Shown here: positions 1 to 7,712 of the stretch, in pieces
Numbering within the stretch: position 1 is the first letter of the stretch
How the letters are laid out: the number at the start of each line of letters is the position of its first letter
NCBI RefSeq assembly: GCF_023370075.1
Contig: NZ_CP097149.1
Coordinates: 1,636,501 to 1,700,500, forward strand
DNA: 64,000 nt
Direction: 5' to 3'
From: Deinococcus sp. QL22
GTDB lineage: Bacteria > Deinococcota > Deinococci > Deinococcales > Deinococcaceae
Program-made: the position numbers and the translations under genes
The notes under the pieces: model-generated
What the model saw: only the letters and a program-made list of their open reading frames with translations
Database searches by the model: none
Told to the model about the DNA's origin: nothing

Positions 1-1666
1 TCAGGCAGCAGTCAACACCCTGAACGCGCAGGGGCCGGGGCTAGGGGACGGTCTTGATGAGCAAATCCGTACCCTGCAAGACGCGGGCGGACGGGTGGGT
101 CAGCAGTTCACCCGTGCTCAGCTGGGCACCGGCGTGGCTGACCTCACCAAACAGGGTTTGGAGTCTGCGGACGCCCTGAAGTTGGTGGCCACCAGCATAA
201 AACTGGCTGGGGCAGAAGGCCAAAGTCTGACAGAGAGCAGCAAGCTCTTGCTCGGCAACCTGCGCCAGTTTGGGTTGGATGGCCCGGAAGCTGCCGCCGC
301 TGCCGCCAAGTTCGGGGACGTGTTTGCCAAAGGCTCTTTGCTGGCCGCATCGGGCGCGAAAGAACTTCAGCAAGGTTTAGCTGTGGTTGGCCCTATCGCG
401 TCACGGGCAGGCTTCAGCCTGGAAGAGACAACTGCCATCCTGGTCGGATTGGATAACAAGGGGTTGAAAGCCAGCACGATTGGGGCCAAGGCCTTCCGCG
501 CCGTTTTGCTGGCGCTCGCCAGCCCGACCGCCGTTGCCCGCAAAGAGATCGAGGAACTCGGCGTCTCCACCCGCAATTACGACGGATCTGCCCGCGACGT
601 GCGGGACAGCCTGAATGATTTACGTAAAGCCGCAGGGGTGTCAGGCAAGAGCTATGACGCCGCGACTGAAGCGACGCTGAGGCAGGCGGACAGCTGTGAA
701 GAATCTTGCCACCTCGTACACCGACCTCCTGGGCCAAATGAAAGGCATTCAGGATGCGGGCGCGGAATTGCGGAAGGTGGCCTTCGGAGAAGACAAGGAC
801 GGAAAGCTTGCCAAACCCTTCAACTTCAACGAGGAAAGAGCCCGCCTGCTGGCCATCGAAGCCCGGCGGGATGCGGCCCAAAAGAATTGGCAGCAGCCAT
901 CAAGAGCGGCGACAAGCGGCGGATTCAGGCGGCCACCCAGGAACTCGCCACCCAGCAAGACCGCTACAACAAGCAATACGACGACTTCGCTAAAAATGGC
1001 GGCCAGATCGCTAAAACGGGCCAGAAGGAAACTGAACGGCTTTCCAAGCTGGTCGATGAATTGGGCATCCAATATGACCGGGATGCCATCGCCCTGCAGA
1101 AGCGGGCGGATCTGGTGCAGCAGGAGAGTGAAATCGCCCTTGATCTTGCTCAAATCCTGGTGGACTTCGGCATGGATCAGGACGCCCTCTTTGGGCAGCG
1201 GGTGGATCTCGCCGCGCAGGAACGGGCCAGCATGGACGTCTTCAGCGAGGCGGTCAAAGCTCTGGCGGCAGCAGCAGTCCAGTTGCCGGCCCCAACGGCG
1301 ACGGTGGCCCAGACGGCTCCCCAGGTCGCCCCTCCCGCCCTCAGTACTCCCCTCGCCACTGGAATCGATGCCTCCCGCTGGGCTGAGCCACTTCAAGCGG
1401 GAGGCCAACTGGCGGGCCAACGCTTTGCGGAACAGGTGCAGGCCGTCCTAAGCCGTCCCTTCAACATCACCCTGGACGTGAATGCCCGCCTGAGCGGGGC
1501 CATGCCGAAAGCCAATGTCCCCACCGGATCTAAGACGGTGACGATCCACAACAACTACGACCTCAAGGTCGAGAACCACGGGCCTGAAGTGGATGCCCAA
1601 GACCTTCTGAATCAACTCAAACGATTGGCTTCACGCGATCAGGCGTGGACTGAGGACACCTGTTAA
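1..1666 (+). CDS. Phage tail tape-measure protein, C-terminal part (5' end outside window)
   Basis: The frame is open from the window edge, so this is the C-terminal part of a longer protein. The region around bases 240-560 reads like the TP901-type tape-measure core: an Ala-rich helix, then the SLEETTAILVGLDNKGLKAS stretch and an AxLLALASPTAVARKEIEELGVS stretch, which is the family pattern. Tape-measure proteins set tail length in siphophage-like tails. Bases about 690-893 are read out of frame: the neighbouring frame there gives a natural helical sequence (KNLATSYTDLLGQMKGIQDA), so a 1-nt insertion near 690-694 and a 1-nt deletion near 893 compensate each other. The C-terminus is Ala/Pro/Gln-rich and hydrophilic. 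Its TAA stop overlaps the ATG of the next gene (TAATG). The gene is probably a prophage relic. Confidence 0.8.
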   Translation, partial: QAAVNTLNAQGPGLGDGLDEQIRTLQDAGGRVGQQFTRAQLGTGVADLTKQGLESADALKLVATSIKLAGAEGQSLTESSKLLLGNLRQFGLDGPEAAAAAAKFGDVFAKGSLLAASGAKELQQGLAVVGPIASRAGFSLEETTAILVGLDNKGLKASTIGAKAFRAVLLALASPTAVARKEIEELGVSTRNYDGSARDVRDSLNDLRKAAGVSGKSYDAATEATLRQADSCEESCHLVHRPPGPNERHSGCGRGIAEGGLRRRQGRKACQTLQLQRGKSPPAGHRSPAGCGPKELAAAIKSGDKRRIQAATQELATQQDRYNKQYDDFAKNGGQIAKTGQKETERLSKLVDELGIQYDRDAIALQKRADLVQQESEIALDLAQILVDFGMDQDALFGQRVDLAAQERASMDVFSEAVKALAAAAVQLPAPTATVAQTAPQVAPPALSTPLATGIDASRWAEPLQAGGQLAGQRFAEQVQAVLSRPFNITLDVNARLSGAMPKANVPTGSKTVTIHNNYDLKVENHGPEVDAQDLLNQLKRLASRDQAWTEDTC

Positions 1667-1923
1667 TGGACACCGATCCCCTGCTGCTCTACCCTATGAT
1701 TCTCCGTATTCAAACGCCGCTGGGCCTGGTCGATTTCGATTGGAGCGAACCCGCTCTGGATTCGGTTCAGGCTGAGACGGTGCGGGCCAGCGAACTCAAA
1801 ACCCTGCTGAACGGCATGGGGCGCTTCGCGGTCGCGGGGCAAGTGACGGCCACCCGCCTGCGCATTCAAAGTGGCCCGCCTCACCACGCTGTTGGGCGGC
1901 AACATTCTGATGGCCAAGCAGTA
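1666..1923 (+). pseudogene. Small phage protein, frameshifted near its 3' end
   Basis: The start ATG overlaps the tape-measure stop. The first ~68 residues (LRIQTPLGLVDFDWSEPALD, then LKTLLNGMGRFAVAGQVTATRL) look like a natural compact protein. After about base 1870 this frame becomes unnatural. The next frame then gives VARLTTLLGGNILMAKQ followed by TAA at 1921-1923. A single inserted base near 1868-1872 explains this. The position directly after the tape measure suggests a tail-assembly or tail-tip accessory role, but no family is recognised. Confidence 0.5.
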
Positions 1924-1933
1924 AGGGGGACGT

Positions 1934-2092
1934 ATGCCTGTACCCGTCAACGCCAGAACCGATTTTTCTATGATCCGCCTGATCAAGTACGCGGAAACCT
2001 TTCAGACGCCCACCGGAACGGGTAAACCTGGTCAGACGTTGACCAATGCCCGCCCCCTCTCTGGGGCCGTCTACCCGCGTCCGACCCGCTAA
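1934..2092 (+). CDS. Small prophage protein, 52 aa
   Basis: ATG at 1934 is preceded by AAGGGGG (1923-1929), a good ribosome binding site. It encodes 52 residues beginning MPVPVNARTDFSMIRLIKYA, with a Thr/Gly-rich middle, and ends in TAA. It lies 10 bp after the preceding broken gene in the same direction, so it probably belongs to the same late operon. No family is recognised. Confidence 0.45.
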   Translation: MPVPVNARTDFSMIRLIKYAETFQTPTGTGKPGQTLTNARPLSGAVYPRPTR

Positions 2093-2182
2093 GTCCCGCC
2101 CACGCTTCCGGCAAGCTGGGCGACTTTTCATGCCGGTAGGAGGCCCATGAAACGATGTGATTCAGAACAGGGCTCAGTCGGC

Positions 2183-2473
2183 TCAGCGCAAGACAGCCCA
2201 CACGGTTACGCCCACGACCAACGCCACAGCCAACATCAGCCAGACGAGGCGGTTAGGTGCGGGCTTGGCCACCGGGGCTGCCTCGCCTGGCAGAGTCCAA
2301 AAGCCCTGCGCCAAGCGCTTGCGAGCGAGCGCCTGTTCAGGGGATTCCGGGGCCGCTGGCGTGTCCTTAGGCGGAGCTGTCTCAGCCACCACGGGTTCAG
2401 GTGGGGCAGCGTCCACCTCATCCCAATCTTGGAGCCGAGGCGCATGCCGTCCGACCTTTGGTAACTGATCCAT
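2183..2473 (-). CDS. Hypothetical protein with C-terminal membrane anchor, 96 aa
   Basis: This runs opposite to the prophage late genes. Residues 1-70 are hydrophilic and rich in Pro, Ala and Glu. Residues ~74-95 (NRLVWLMLAVALVVGVTVWA) form one transmembrane helix at the very C-terminus, the arrangement of a tail-anchored protein. The opposite-strand ORFs over the same bases have Arg/Ser/Cys-rich compositions typical of shadows, which is why this strand was chosen. Function is unknown. Confidence 0.5.
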   Translation of the reverse strand: MDQLPKVGRHAPRLQDWDEVDAAPPEPVVAETAPPKDTPAAPESPEQALARKRLAQGFWTLPGEAAPVAKPAPNRLVWLMLAVALVVGVTVWAVLR

Positions 2474-2566
2474 GTCGATTACTTTACATTCTTTCAGGGG
2501 TCAGTCGCTAGACCCGACCTCACATGATGATTCATCCTCTTCCCCCGCCCAGCAGGTCAAGCCTGA

Positions 2567-2593
2567 GCGGTTTTCCTTGCCGATTGGAAGCCC
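2567..2593 (+). repeat. Duplicated leader, copy 1 (terminator remnant plus RBS)
   Basis: The 27 bases here match 3242-3268 except one base (GGAAG here, GGAGG there). A shared TCAAGCCTGA lies just upstream of both. In copy 2 the element ends at the ATG of a secreted-protein gene. Here the corresponding codon is ATA, so the start appears to have been lost. Confidence 0.55.
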
Positions 2594-2873
2594 ATAAAAT
2601 TCGTTCTGCTCGCCTCGCTGTTGGTCGGCAGTGCGCCACCGCTCACCCACCCCCCATCCGCCTCGCCGCCCGTTGCTGTGCGGTTGCCGCTGCCTTCCCT
2701 GCACCTGATCCAGCCTGCCTGACCGTGCACCTGAATCTGCAAGGCGGCGTGCTGGCCCTGACTGCCGCTGAACCCACCGCCCCGCTGTTGGGTTGCACCG
2801 ACACTCCCGCCCCGACCTTGCAGTGGAGGTCTTTGAGCTGGACGGTTGGCGCACTTGCCCGCAGCCAGAATGA
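2594..2873 (+). pseudogene. Decayed gene for a small secreted protein
   Basis: The codon at the expected start is ATA rather than ATG. It is followed by KFVLLASLLVGSAPP, a signal-peptide-like sequence. That frame stops at 2720-2722. The adjacent frame continues with a natural LTVHLNLQGGVLALTAAEP sequence, and a third frame ends with AVEVFELDGWRTCPQPE and TGA at 2871-2873. At least two frameshifts plus a lost start make this a relic. The paralogous arrangement at 3269 suggests it once encoded a similar exported phage-region protein. Confidence 0.4.
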
Positions 2874-2969
2874 TTTGCCCTTCATCCCACCGCCCATTGC
2901 GACCACTTCTTGAGGTCTCGTTCATCCTGTAATTCGGCGAACTTTTCCAGCAACGCGTCCAGCGAAGAT

Positions 2970-3203
2970 ATGGCCCTTATGGATCGCCGTATTCCTCAGA
3001 CAGAGCTGACCAAAGGACGCAGGCTGTACGTTCGAAATGGCTGGGCACGTCTTCCGGTGACGGTGTTGGATGTCACGGCAGAACGCATTGTGGTGCGCAA
3101 CGCGGCTGGCCTCCGAGAAGAATACTTACGGGATGGACGTGAGGTCTTGTGGGCCCTCCCCGTGGTGGGGGCTGTTTCAGAAAGTTATCTCAGTCTGACC
3201 TGA
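2970..3203 (+). CDS. Hypothetical protein, 77 aa
   Basis: ATG 2970 gives 77 residues. MDRRIPQTELTKGRRLYVRN is followed by alternating hydrophobic residues (LPVTVLDVTAERIVVRNAAG), suggesting a small beta-barrel fold. An upstream in-frame start (2910) would add a Ser-rich, unlikely N-terminus. The stop is followed by a short GC hairpin and T-run (3229-3248) that forms the start of the duplicated leader. No family is recognised. Confidence 0.45.
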   Translation: MALMDRRIPQTELTKGRRLYVRNGWARLPVTVLDVTAERIVVRNAAGLREEYLRDGREVLWALPVVGAVSESYLSLT

Positions 3204-3241
3204 CCTCAGTTCATCCTTGCCCGCTCAAGCCTGACCGCTGG

Positions 3242-3268
3242 GCGGTTTTCCTTGCCGATTGGAGGCCC
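3242..3268 (+). repeat. Duplicated leader, copy 2 (hairpin, T-run, strong RBS)
   Basis: The sequence just before and within this element (CCGC-TG-GGCGGTTTT) can act as a small intrinsic terminator for the upstream gene. It then provides TTGGAGGCCC directly before the ATG at 3269. It is nearly identical to 2567-2593. The two copies suggest a reused expression signal or a local duplication in the prophage. Confidence 0.5.
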
Positions 3269-3670
3269 ATGAACCGAACTCCACGCCTCTTGCCGCTGAT
3301 GCTCCTGGCGGCTGCACTCACCCTGGGACGGGCACCCCTCGCTGCCTTCAGCGCCCCTGCCCCACCCCCCTCCTGCACCGTGCAGGCCAGTGCGAAGCCC
3401 ACCATCACCCCCGGCATCTACACCGTCACCGTCGCCGTCACGTCCGCCTGTCCACCCAACGGGCAGGCCAACGTGCGACTGGAGTCCTACGTGGGCGAAC
3501 AATTTCCCCGCAACAGTTGGTTCAAGGTGCGGCCCGGTCTGCCTCTCATTCGTTCCGGCACCCCCTGGTACTGGCGGGCGCGGGTACGCAGCCAGAGCGG
3601 CGCGGCCAGCTACCCCGTGATCATCCCTGGCATGACCTCTCCGTTCTCTCCTGCAAGGCCTTCACGATGA
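3269..3670 (+). CDS. Secreted hypothetical protein, 133 aa
   Basis: ATG 3269 follows a strong GGAGG site. Residues 1-28 form a signal peptide (MNRTPRLLPLMLLAAALTLG, then APLAAFSA). The mature part starts with Pro-rich sequence and holds two Cys (SCTVQ and SACPP) that could form a disulfide. It is followed by beta-type sequence (GIYTVTVAVTSACPPNGQAN) resembling an Ig-like or fibronectin-like fold. It lies just upstream of membrane (holin-like) genes, so a role in the phage lysis or host-surface module is possible but unproven. Confidence 0.55.
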   Translation: MNRTPRLLPLMLLAAALTLGRAPLAAFSAPAPPPSCTVQASAKPTITPGIYTVTVAVTSACPPNGQANVRLESYVGEQFPRNSWFKVRPGLPLIRSGTPWYWRARVRSQSGAASYPVIIPGMTSPFSPARPSR

Positions 3671-3679
3671 GGAGGGGCC

Positions 3680-4099
3680 GTGACTCCATCTATTTTTGCT
3701 GCCGTGGACTGGTACCTGGTGCTGTACGCGGCAGGCATGGGCGCCGTCATGTCACTGCTGATGATCTGGCGCGAACGCAACGCCCAGAAAAGCTGCAACC
3801 TCCCACTCAGCCCGTGGACGGCGCTGATTCCCGACGCCCTGATCGCCAGCTTCAGCGGCACGTTCGCGGCCCTGCGCACGTTCGAGGGCATCGGGTTTAT
3901 CTCGGCGCTCGCGGGCGTGCTGGGGCCGCCGCTGTGGGACTGGATCAAGCTCAACGGCAAAGACACGCTCTTCGAGTGGGCCGAATCGGTGGCCACCGGG
4001 GGCCTCAAGAAACTGGCCGAAGCGGCCAACAAACGCAAAGGAGGGCCGCTTGATGACCAGCAAAGCAAGCCCACAACGCCCGACGACTCCACACGCTGA
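3680..4099 (+). CDS. Holin-like membrane protein, 139 aa
   Basis: The GTG start at 3680 is preceded by AGGAGGGG, an excellent ribosome binding site. The N-terminus carries hydrophobic helices (DWYLVLYAAGMGAVMSLLMI; ALIPDALIASFSGTFAAL; FISALAGVLGPPLWDWI), followed by a charged C-terminal tail ending in KGGPLDDQQSK. Small multi-helix proteins with charged tails after the tail module are typically holins, which time phage lysis. The tail and spacing support this but no signature motif is present. The 3' end overlaps the next gene by 47 bp. Confidence 0.5.
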   Translation: MTPSIFAAVDWYLVLYAAGMGAVMSLLMIWRERNAQKSCNLPLSPWTALIPDALIASFSGTFAALRTFEGIGFISALAGVLGPPLWDWIKLNGKDTLFEWAESVATGGLKKLAEAANKRKGGPLDDQQSKPTTPDDSTR

Positions 4100-4574
4100 G
4101 CGGGCCAGCCGCTTCCTGCGGGCGTACAACCCACTTCAGCCGCCCAAGTTGCGCTTCTGGCATGCGCTGCTCGGCTTCGTCCTGTTGGTGTTCTTCCTGG
4201 CCTGCGTGGTGGCGTCCGGGGTGGCCGGAGAACTGGGCCGCATAGCGCTGCAGGACAACAGCTGGAAACTGACGGTGCTCTGGATCGAGGGGATCGCGGT
4301 GCTGTGTCTGGTGGCCCTGGTGGCCGTGCGGTCGATGAGCGCCCTGATGTATGTGGCGCTGACCTTTCAGGTGATTGCTATGGGCTTCTGGCTGGGCATC
4401 ACCCGCACGGAACAGCTGCCCTTCACGCTGATCAATTTCTTGGTGTTGGTCATCCTCACGCTGATTCCGGTGCGGATCATCACACGCCCAAACGAACAAG
4501 ACCAGCTGGTGCAGACGCGCCAGGATATGCATTTGCCCAAAGTGTTGGCCGTACAACTGATGGTGAATTTTTGA
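4053..4574 (+). CDS. Membrane protein of prophage end, 173 aa
   Basis: ATG 4053 follows GGAGGGCCGCT. After a basic 35-residue N-terminus there are three to four transmembrane helices (LLGFVLLVFFLACVVASGVA; LTVLWIEGIAVLCLVALVAV; LMYVALTFQVIAMGFWLGI; FTLINFLVLVILTLIPV). It overlaps the preceding holin-like gene in a different frame, so the two are co-translated. Its last codons abut the point where the oppositely oriented PilX-like gene loses sense, so the C-terminus may be a recombination product. Function is unknown. Confidence 0.5.
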   Translation: MTSKASPQRPTTPHAERASRFLRAYNPLQPPKLRFWHALLGFVLLVFFLACVVASGVAGELGRIALQDNSWKLTVLWIEGIAVLCLVALVAVRSMSALMYVALTFQVIAMGFWLGITRTEQLPFTLINFLVLVILTLIPVRIITRPNEQDQLVQTRQDMHLPKVLAVQLMVNF

Positions 4575-5104
4575 GCTGAAATGGGAGCGCCGACCACACC
4601 CTGAATAGGTGCATTTCCGCTATCTACAGCGCTGCCCGTGGTGGTGATGGCCGCAGGAGCCATCAGCTTCACGTTTCCGAGGGGCGGCGGCAACACCACG
4701 GTGACTTCCAGGCTCACCTTCCGCGTTCCTCCGCCGACCGAGGTTCCTTGAGAAGACAGCAGCACTTTGGAGCCGTTGGCGGTGGCCGTAACGACGAAAC
4801 TGCCGCCCTCCAGCGTGCCGCTGCCTGTAGTATTGAGGGCCGCTGCCAAGGCCAGAGCGCCTGCTGCAGAGGTGGTTGCCGTCACAGCAGGCGGGGTTCC
4901 CTTAAGCAAGTAGTTCATTCGAGCCATGCTGCGTTCTAAACCCGCGTTGGCGACATAGAATGCAGGAATCTTTCTGGATTCGGAGTTCACAGCTTGTAAG
5001 GTAGTCACTGAAGTCGTCGTGGTCACGAAGACAAGCATCAACACCAGCATGGTCAGACTCAAGACCATCACCAGCACAAAACCATCCTGTCGTGCTTGTT
5101 TCAT
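4367..5104 (-). pseudogene. PilX-type pilus assembly protein, 3' truncated at prophage junction
   Basis: ATG 5104 follows AAAGGA. The N-terminus DGFVLVMVLSLTMLVLMLVF is a single pilin-like membrane helix preceded by a basic leader. It is followed by TLQAVNSESRKIPAFYVANAGLERSMARM, the helical continuation typical of the PilX N-terminal family of minor pilins. Coding character persists to about base 4575 (GGGTRKVSLEVTVVLPPPLG, then APIQGVVGAPISAQ). The remaining frame is simply the antisense of the phage membrane gene. The gene therefore lost its 3' part at about 4575, probably through prophage insertion or recombination. In intact form it would help prime or assemble type IV-like pili. Confidence 0.6.
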
Positions 5105-5388
5105 AGGTATCCTTTTGACTCCGTGACACTTGTGAAAATGCCTTTTAAGATGAAAAGTGCTTCGCCTCAATTCCGAGGCTTTCATAAAATATTAAACAAT
5201 TTTCTATTTATGACATACCTCTGATTGGGTGTTGCCATTATGTTTAAGCCTATCCCGTAAGGAATTTTTAACCCAAAGGTCAGCCCGGCTCGCCATTTGA
5301 TTGGTTTCCGCTGGTTATGGAAGTGAGCATGATTAATCATTAAGACCCGCTGACCCCGCCACCTCTCACACGCCTTTACCCTCAGCCT
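5105..5388. promoter_or_regulatory. AT-rich intergenic region upstream of two divergent genes
   Basis: This 284-bp stretch is noticeably AT-richer than its surroundings (around 5185-5240 and 5320-5345). It separates the pilus gene start from the MHPRDL-type gene and presumably holds both promoters. No convincing -35/-10 pair, tRNA or hairpin was identified. Confidence 0.35.
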
Positions 5389-5646
5389 ATGCATCCGCGT
5401 GACCTGACGCCTGTCGAACTTGCCGACCTGCTGGACGCCGCCTACCGCCAAGACCGGGGTCTGACCCGCGAAGGGCCTGATCTGGAATTGCGCGTAGAGC
5501 TGGCCGATTACCTCGGCTGTCATCCCGACGTCCAAGCTGAAGCGTGGATGGCGTGGCAAGAGCTGATGGCCGACGGCGGTGACGTGGACGAAGACGAGGC
5601 CGAATACTGGCTGGACGTGGAGTTCGTGGAGCCGTGTCCCAGCTGA
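5389..5646 (+). CDS. Acidic hypothetical protein of the MHPRDL type, 85 aa
   Basis: The ATG at 5389 begins MHPRDLTPVELADLLDAAYR. The C-terminal half is strongly acidic (ADGGDVDEDEAEYWLDVEF). The first 28 residues are almost identical to a truncated copy at 17923-18033, which fixes the start. The gene precedes a DUF4326 gene here, and the truncated copy also lies upstream of a DUF4326 gene, so the two families travel together. No known domain is recognised; the fold looks all-helical. Confidence 0.6.
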   Translation: MHPRDLTPVELADLLDAAYRQDRGLTREGPDLELRVELADYLGCHPDVQAEAWMAWQELMADGGDVDEDEAEYWLDVEFVEPCPS

Positions 5647-5895
5647 ACCGAACTCGACGGCGAAGCGCTGCACCTGACCTTCCCAAGCGTGGCCACAGCA
5701 TGCCAGGGCAGAGCCCAGCGAGGCAACAGGAGATCTGGTCTACCCCCCAAGGCTAAAAGCCTTGACCTCGGGCGTTATCCCTGGCGTGCTGAGCCAACGG
5801 ACGGGACAGCACGTATCGCAGTCGCAGGTAGAGCGATGTCATGGGGGAGGAACTCTGTGGGACGGCACAGCCACGGCTGTACCATTGGAACAATC

Positions 5896-6252
5896 ATGAC
5901 CGTGACGGTTCACAACGCCCGCAAGCCCCTTCCAGAGGGGTATACGCCGATCTATGTGGGCCGCAAGACCACCTATCAACCGGCGTTTGGCGCAGACTTC
6001 AGCCTCCTCGGCAACCCCTTTGTCATCAATCAAAGGGCCACCCGAAGGGAAACGGTCATCCTCTACCGCCAGTGGCTTCCGACCCGCCTGCAAGCCGACA
6101 CCCCCCAAGCCCGTGCTTTAGAAAGTCTAGTCGAGCGCGTACGGTCAGGGGAGAGCCTGCTGCTCATCTGCTGGTGTGCGCCGCTGGACTGCCATGCCGA
6201 CGTGATCAAAGAGGAACTGGAGCGACTGGTGGGCCAAGCCGCTCAAGATTGA
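5896..6252 (+). CDS. DUF4326 domain protein, copy 1, 118 aa
   Basis: ATG 5896 starts MTVTVHNARKPLPEGYTPIY. The family hallmarks are visible: YVGRKT, LLGNPF, a YRQWLPTRL helix, and near the C-terminus LLLICWCAPLDCHADVI, the conserved CWC-P-CHADV signature. DUF4326 proteins are common in phages and accessory regions and have no established reaction; the Cys/His signature suggests metal or nucleotide binding. It is closely similar to the protein at 20764-21117, supporting the start choice. The preceding 240 bp contain a small AAGGCT-AAA-AGCCTT hairpin but no gene. Confidence 0.85.
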   Translation: MTVTVHNARKPLPEGYTPIYVGRKTTYQPAFGADFSLLGNPFVINQRATRRETVILYRQWLPTRLQADTPQARALESLVERVRSGESLLLICWCAPLDCHADVIKEELERLVGQAAQD

Positions 6253-6599
6253 TGCTGATACTGATGAGAGAACCCTGCCTGAGCGCCGAAACGAGGATTG
6301 GGAATCGGTTGAGAAGAGCATCTCCGTCCTTCTGACTCAGCCACCCTTCAGTTACACTCGGGGATGAACGCTCCAGACTTCGCACTGCATGAGGCTGGAC
6401 ATGACCCGTGTCTTCAACCGTGACTGACATGCTCAGGGTGTTGCTGATTGATGACGATCCCATCGACCGGCTGTTGGCGGCTGAAGCCTTTTGCATGCTG
6501 GATGAGTCGTGCATTCTGGTGACCGCAGACAGTGGCCGGGCGGCGCTGGAACTGTTGGGCTGGCCCCAATGTTTGGACGACTGCGAGTAGAGACTCGGC

Positions 6600-7421
6600 T
6601 CAGATACAGGGTACAGGATGTGAAGCCGATTGAGCCAGCCAGGTGGCGGCGAACTCGTCTGGCGTTTGGTAGGACAGTGAAGAATGTGGCCTATGGGCGT
6701 TATAAAACGCTCGCCAGCCTTCAATGAGGACGCCTGCATGTTGGGCCGAATAGAACACTTCTTGGCTTAAACATTCTTCTCGCAAGCGGGAATGGAAGCT
6801 CTCGGCAAAACCGTTCTGCCAGGGTTTCCCCGGTTCTATGAACCGGGTACTGATGTCTTGCACGGCCAACCAAATGCCCAAATCACGAGCAATGAACTCC
6901 GATCCATTGTCGCTGCGCAGAAAGTTGGGGGCACCTCTTTCTTTGATGACTTCGTCCAGGACGGCTTTCACGTCTATGGACGTGAAAGCCTCTGCGACGC
7001 GGATGGCCAGAGATTGCCGGGTGAACTCGTCCGTAAGTGTCAAGATTTTGAGGGTGGTGCCTCCAAGGGTTTGGTCGAAAATGAAGTCGTAGGTCCAGAC
7101 GTGATTGGGGCACTCCGCTTTCATAGGGATGGTGTTGCCAGTGCGCATTTTCCGGCTGGGGTTCTTCTTGATCGTCAGCTGCTCCTCCCGCCAGATTCGT
7201 CTCACTTTCTTCCTGTTGACCTTGTTGCCTTCTTTGACGAGCAGCGCGTGGATGAATCGAGAACCACGTCGCGGATGTTGCCCCGCCAGTTCGCGAATCC
7301 GACGACGAACTTCATGGTCCTGGCGCGGTTTGGGCCGATAGTGCCACGATGATTTAGGCAGACCTACCAAGAAGCAAGCCCGTTCGGGCTTGACCCGCTG
7401 CGTGACCAGTTCTCGCACCAA
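6600..7421 (-). CDS. IS3-family transposase OrfB (DDE integrase core)
   Basis: The 273-residue frame contains the HTH_21 region (IRELAGQHPRRGSRFIHALL) and the rve catalytic core. The DDE residues lie in TYDFIFDQ, RSDNGSEF and FAESFHSRLREE. The frame continues upstream of the nominal start to a slippery AAAAAAG at 7448-7454 within the end of orfA. A -1 frameshift there would give the usual OrfAB fusion transposase. OrfB itself looks intact, but OrfA is frameshifted, so the copy is probably inactive on its own. Confidence 0.9.
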   Translation of the reverse strand: MVRELVTQRVKPERACFLVGLPKSSWHYRPKPRQDHEVRRRIRELAGQHPRRGSRFIHALLVKEGNKVNRKKVRRIWREEQLTIKKNPSRKMRTGNTIPMKAECPNHVWTYDFIFDQTLGGTTLKILTLTDEFTRQSLAIRVAEAFTSIDVKAVLDEVIKERGAPNFLRSDNGSEFIARDLGIWLAVQDISTRFIEPGKPWQNGFAESFHSRLREECLSQEVFYSAQHAGVLIEGWRAFYNAHRPHSSLSYQTPDEFAATWLAQSASHPVPCI

Positions 7422-7441
7422 AGCACGCTTCTCAGTGGTCG

Positions 7442-7712
7442 TTATCGCTTTTTTGCCAAGACCTCCTTGACCGCCTCGATTTCGAGGCGCTGCTGGCCGA
7501 CGATCCGCAATAACCGCGCATTTTCCTTCTCCAAGTGGCGCAGCCGCTTAGCTTCATCCGGTGTGGTATCGCCGTACTTCTTTTTCCACGTGTAGTACGA
7601 CGCTGGGCTGCATCCGAAGTCCCGGCACAACTCTTCTATGGGCTGTTGACCTTTCTTGGCGTCCTGCAGCAACTTCCCGGATCTGGTCTTCCGTGAATTG
7701 CTTCTGTTTCAT
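7442..7712 (-). pseudogene. IS3-family OrfA, frameshifted near the N-terminus
   Basis: The natural start at 7712 gives MKQKQFTEDQIREV. One extra base (GAAGTT-GCTGCAG instead of GAAGTGCTGCAG, near 7672-7674) then shifts the frame. The continuation, in another frame, is the classical helix-turn-helix plus leucine-zipper OrfA (LCRDFGCSPASYYTWKKKYG, then LEKENARLLRIVGQQRLEIE). Translation could still begin at the in-frame TTG at 7672, but this would lose the first helix. Confidence 0.75.

Noticed and set aside
749..1420. Long minus-strand ORF of 223 aa inside the tape-measure region
   Set aside because: It is antisense to the tape-measure gene and has no domain pattern; it exists because of GC-rich codon symmetry.
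5185..5240. Deinococcus radiation/desiccation response motif near TTTATGACATA
   Set aside because: Only a half-site is present; the palindromic second half is missing, so no RDRM is claimed.
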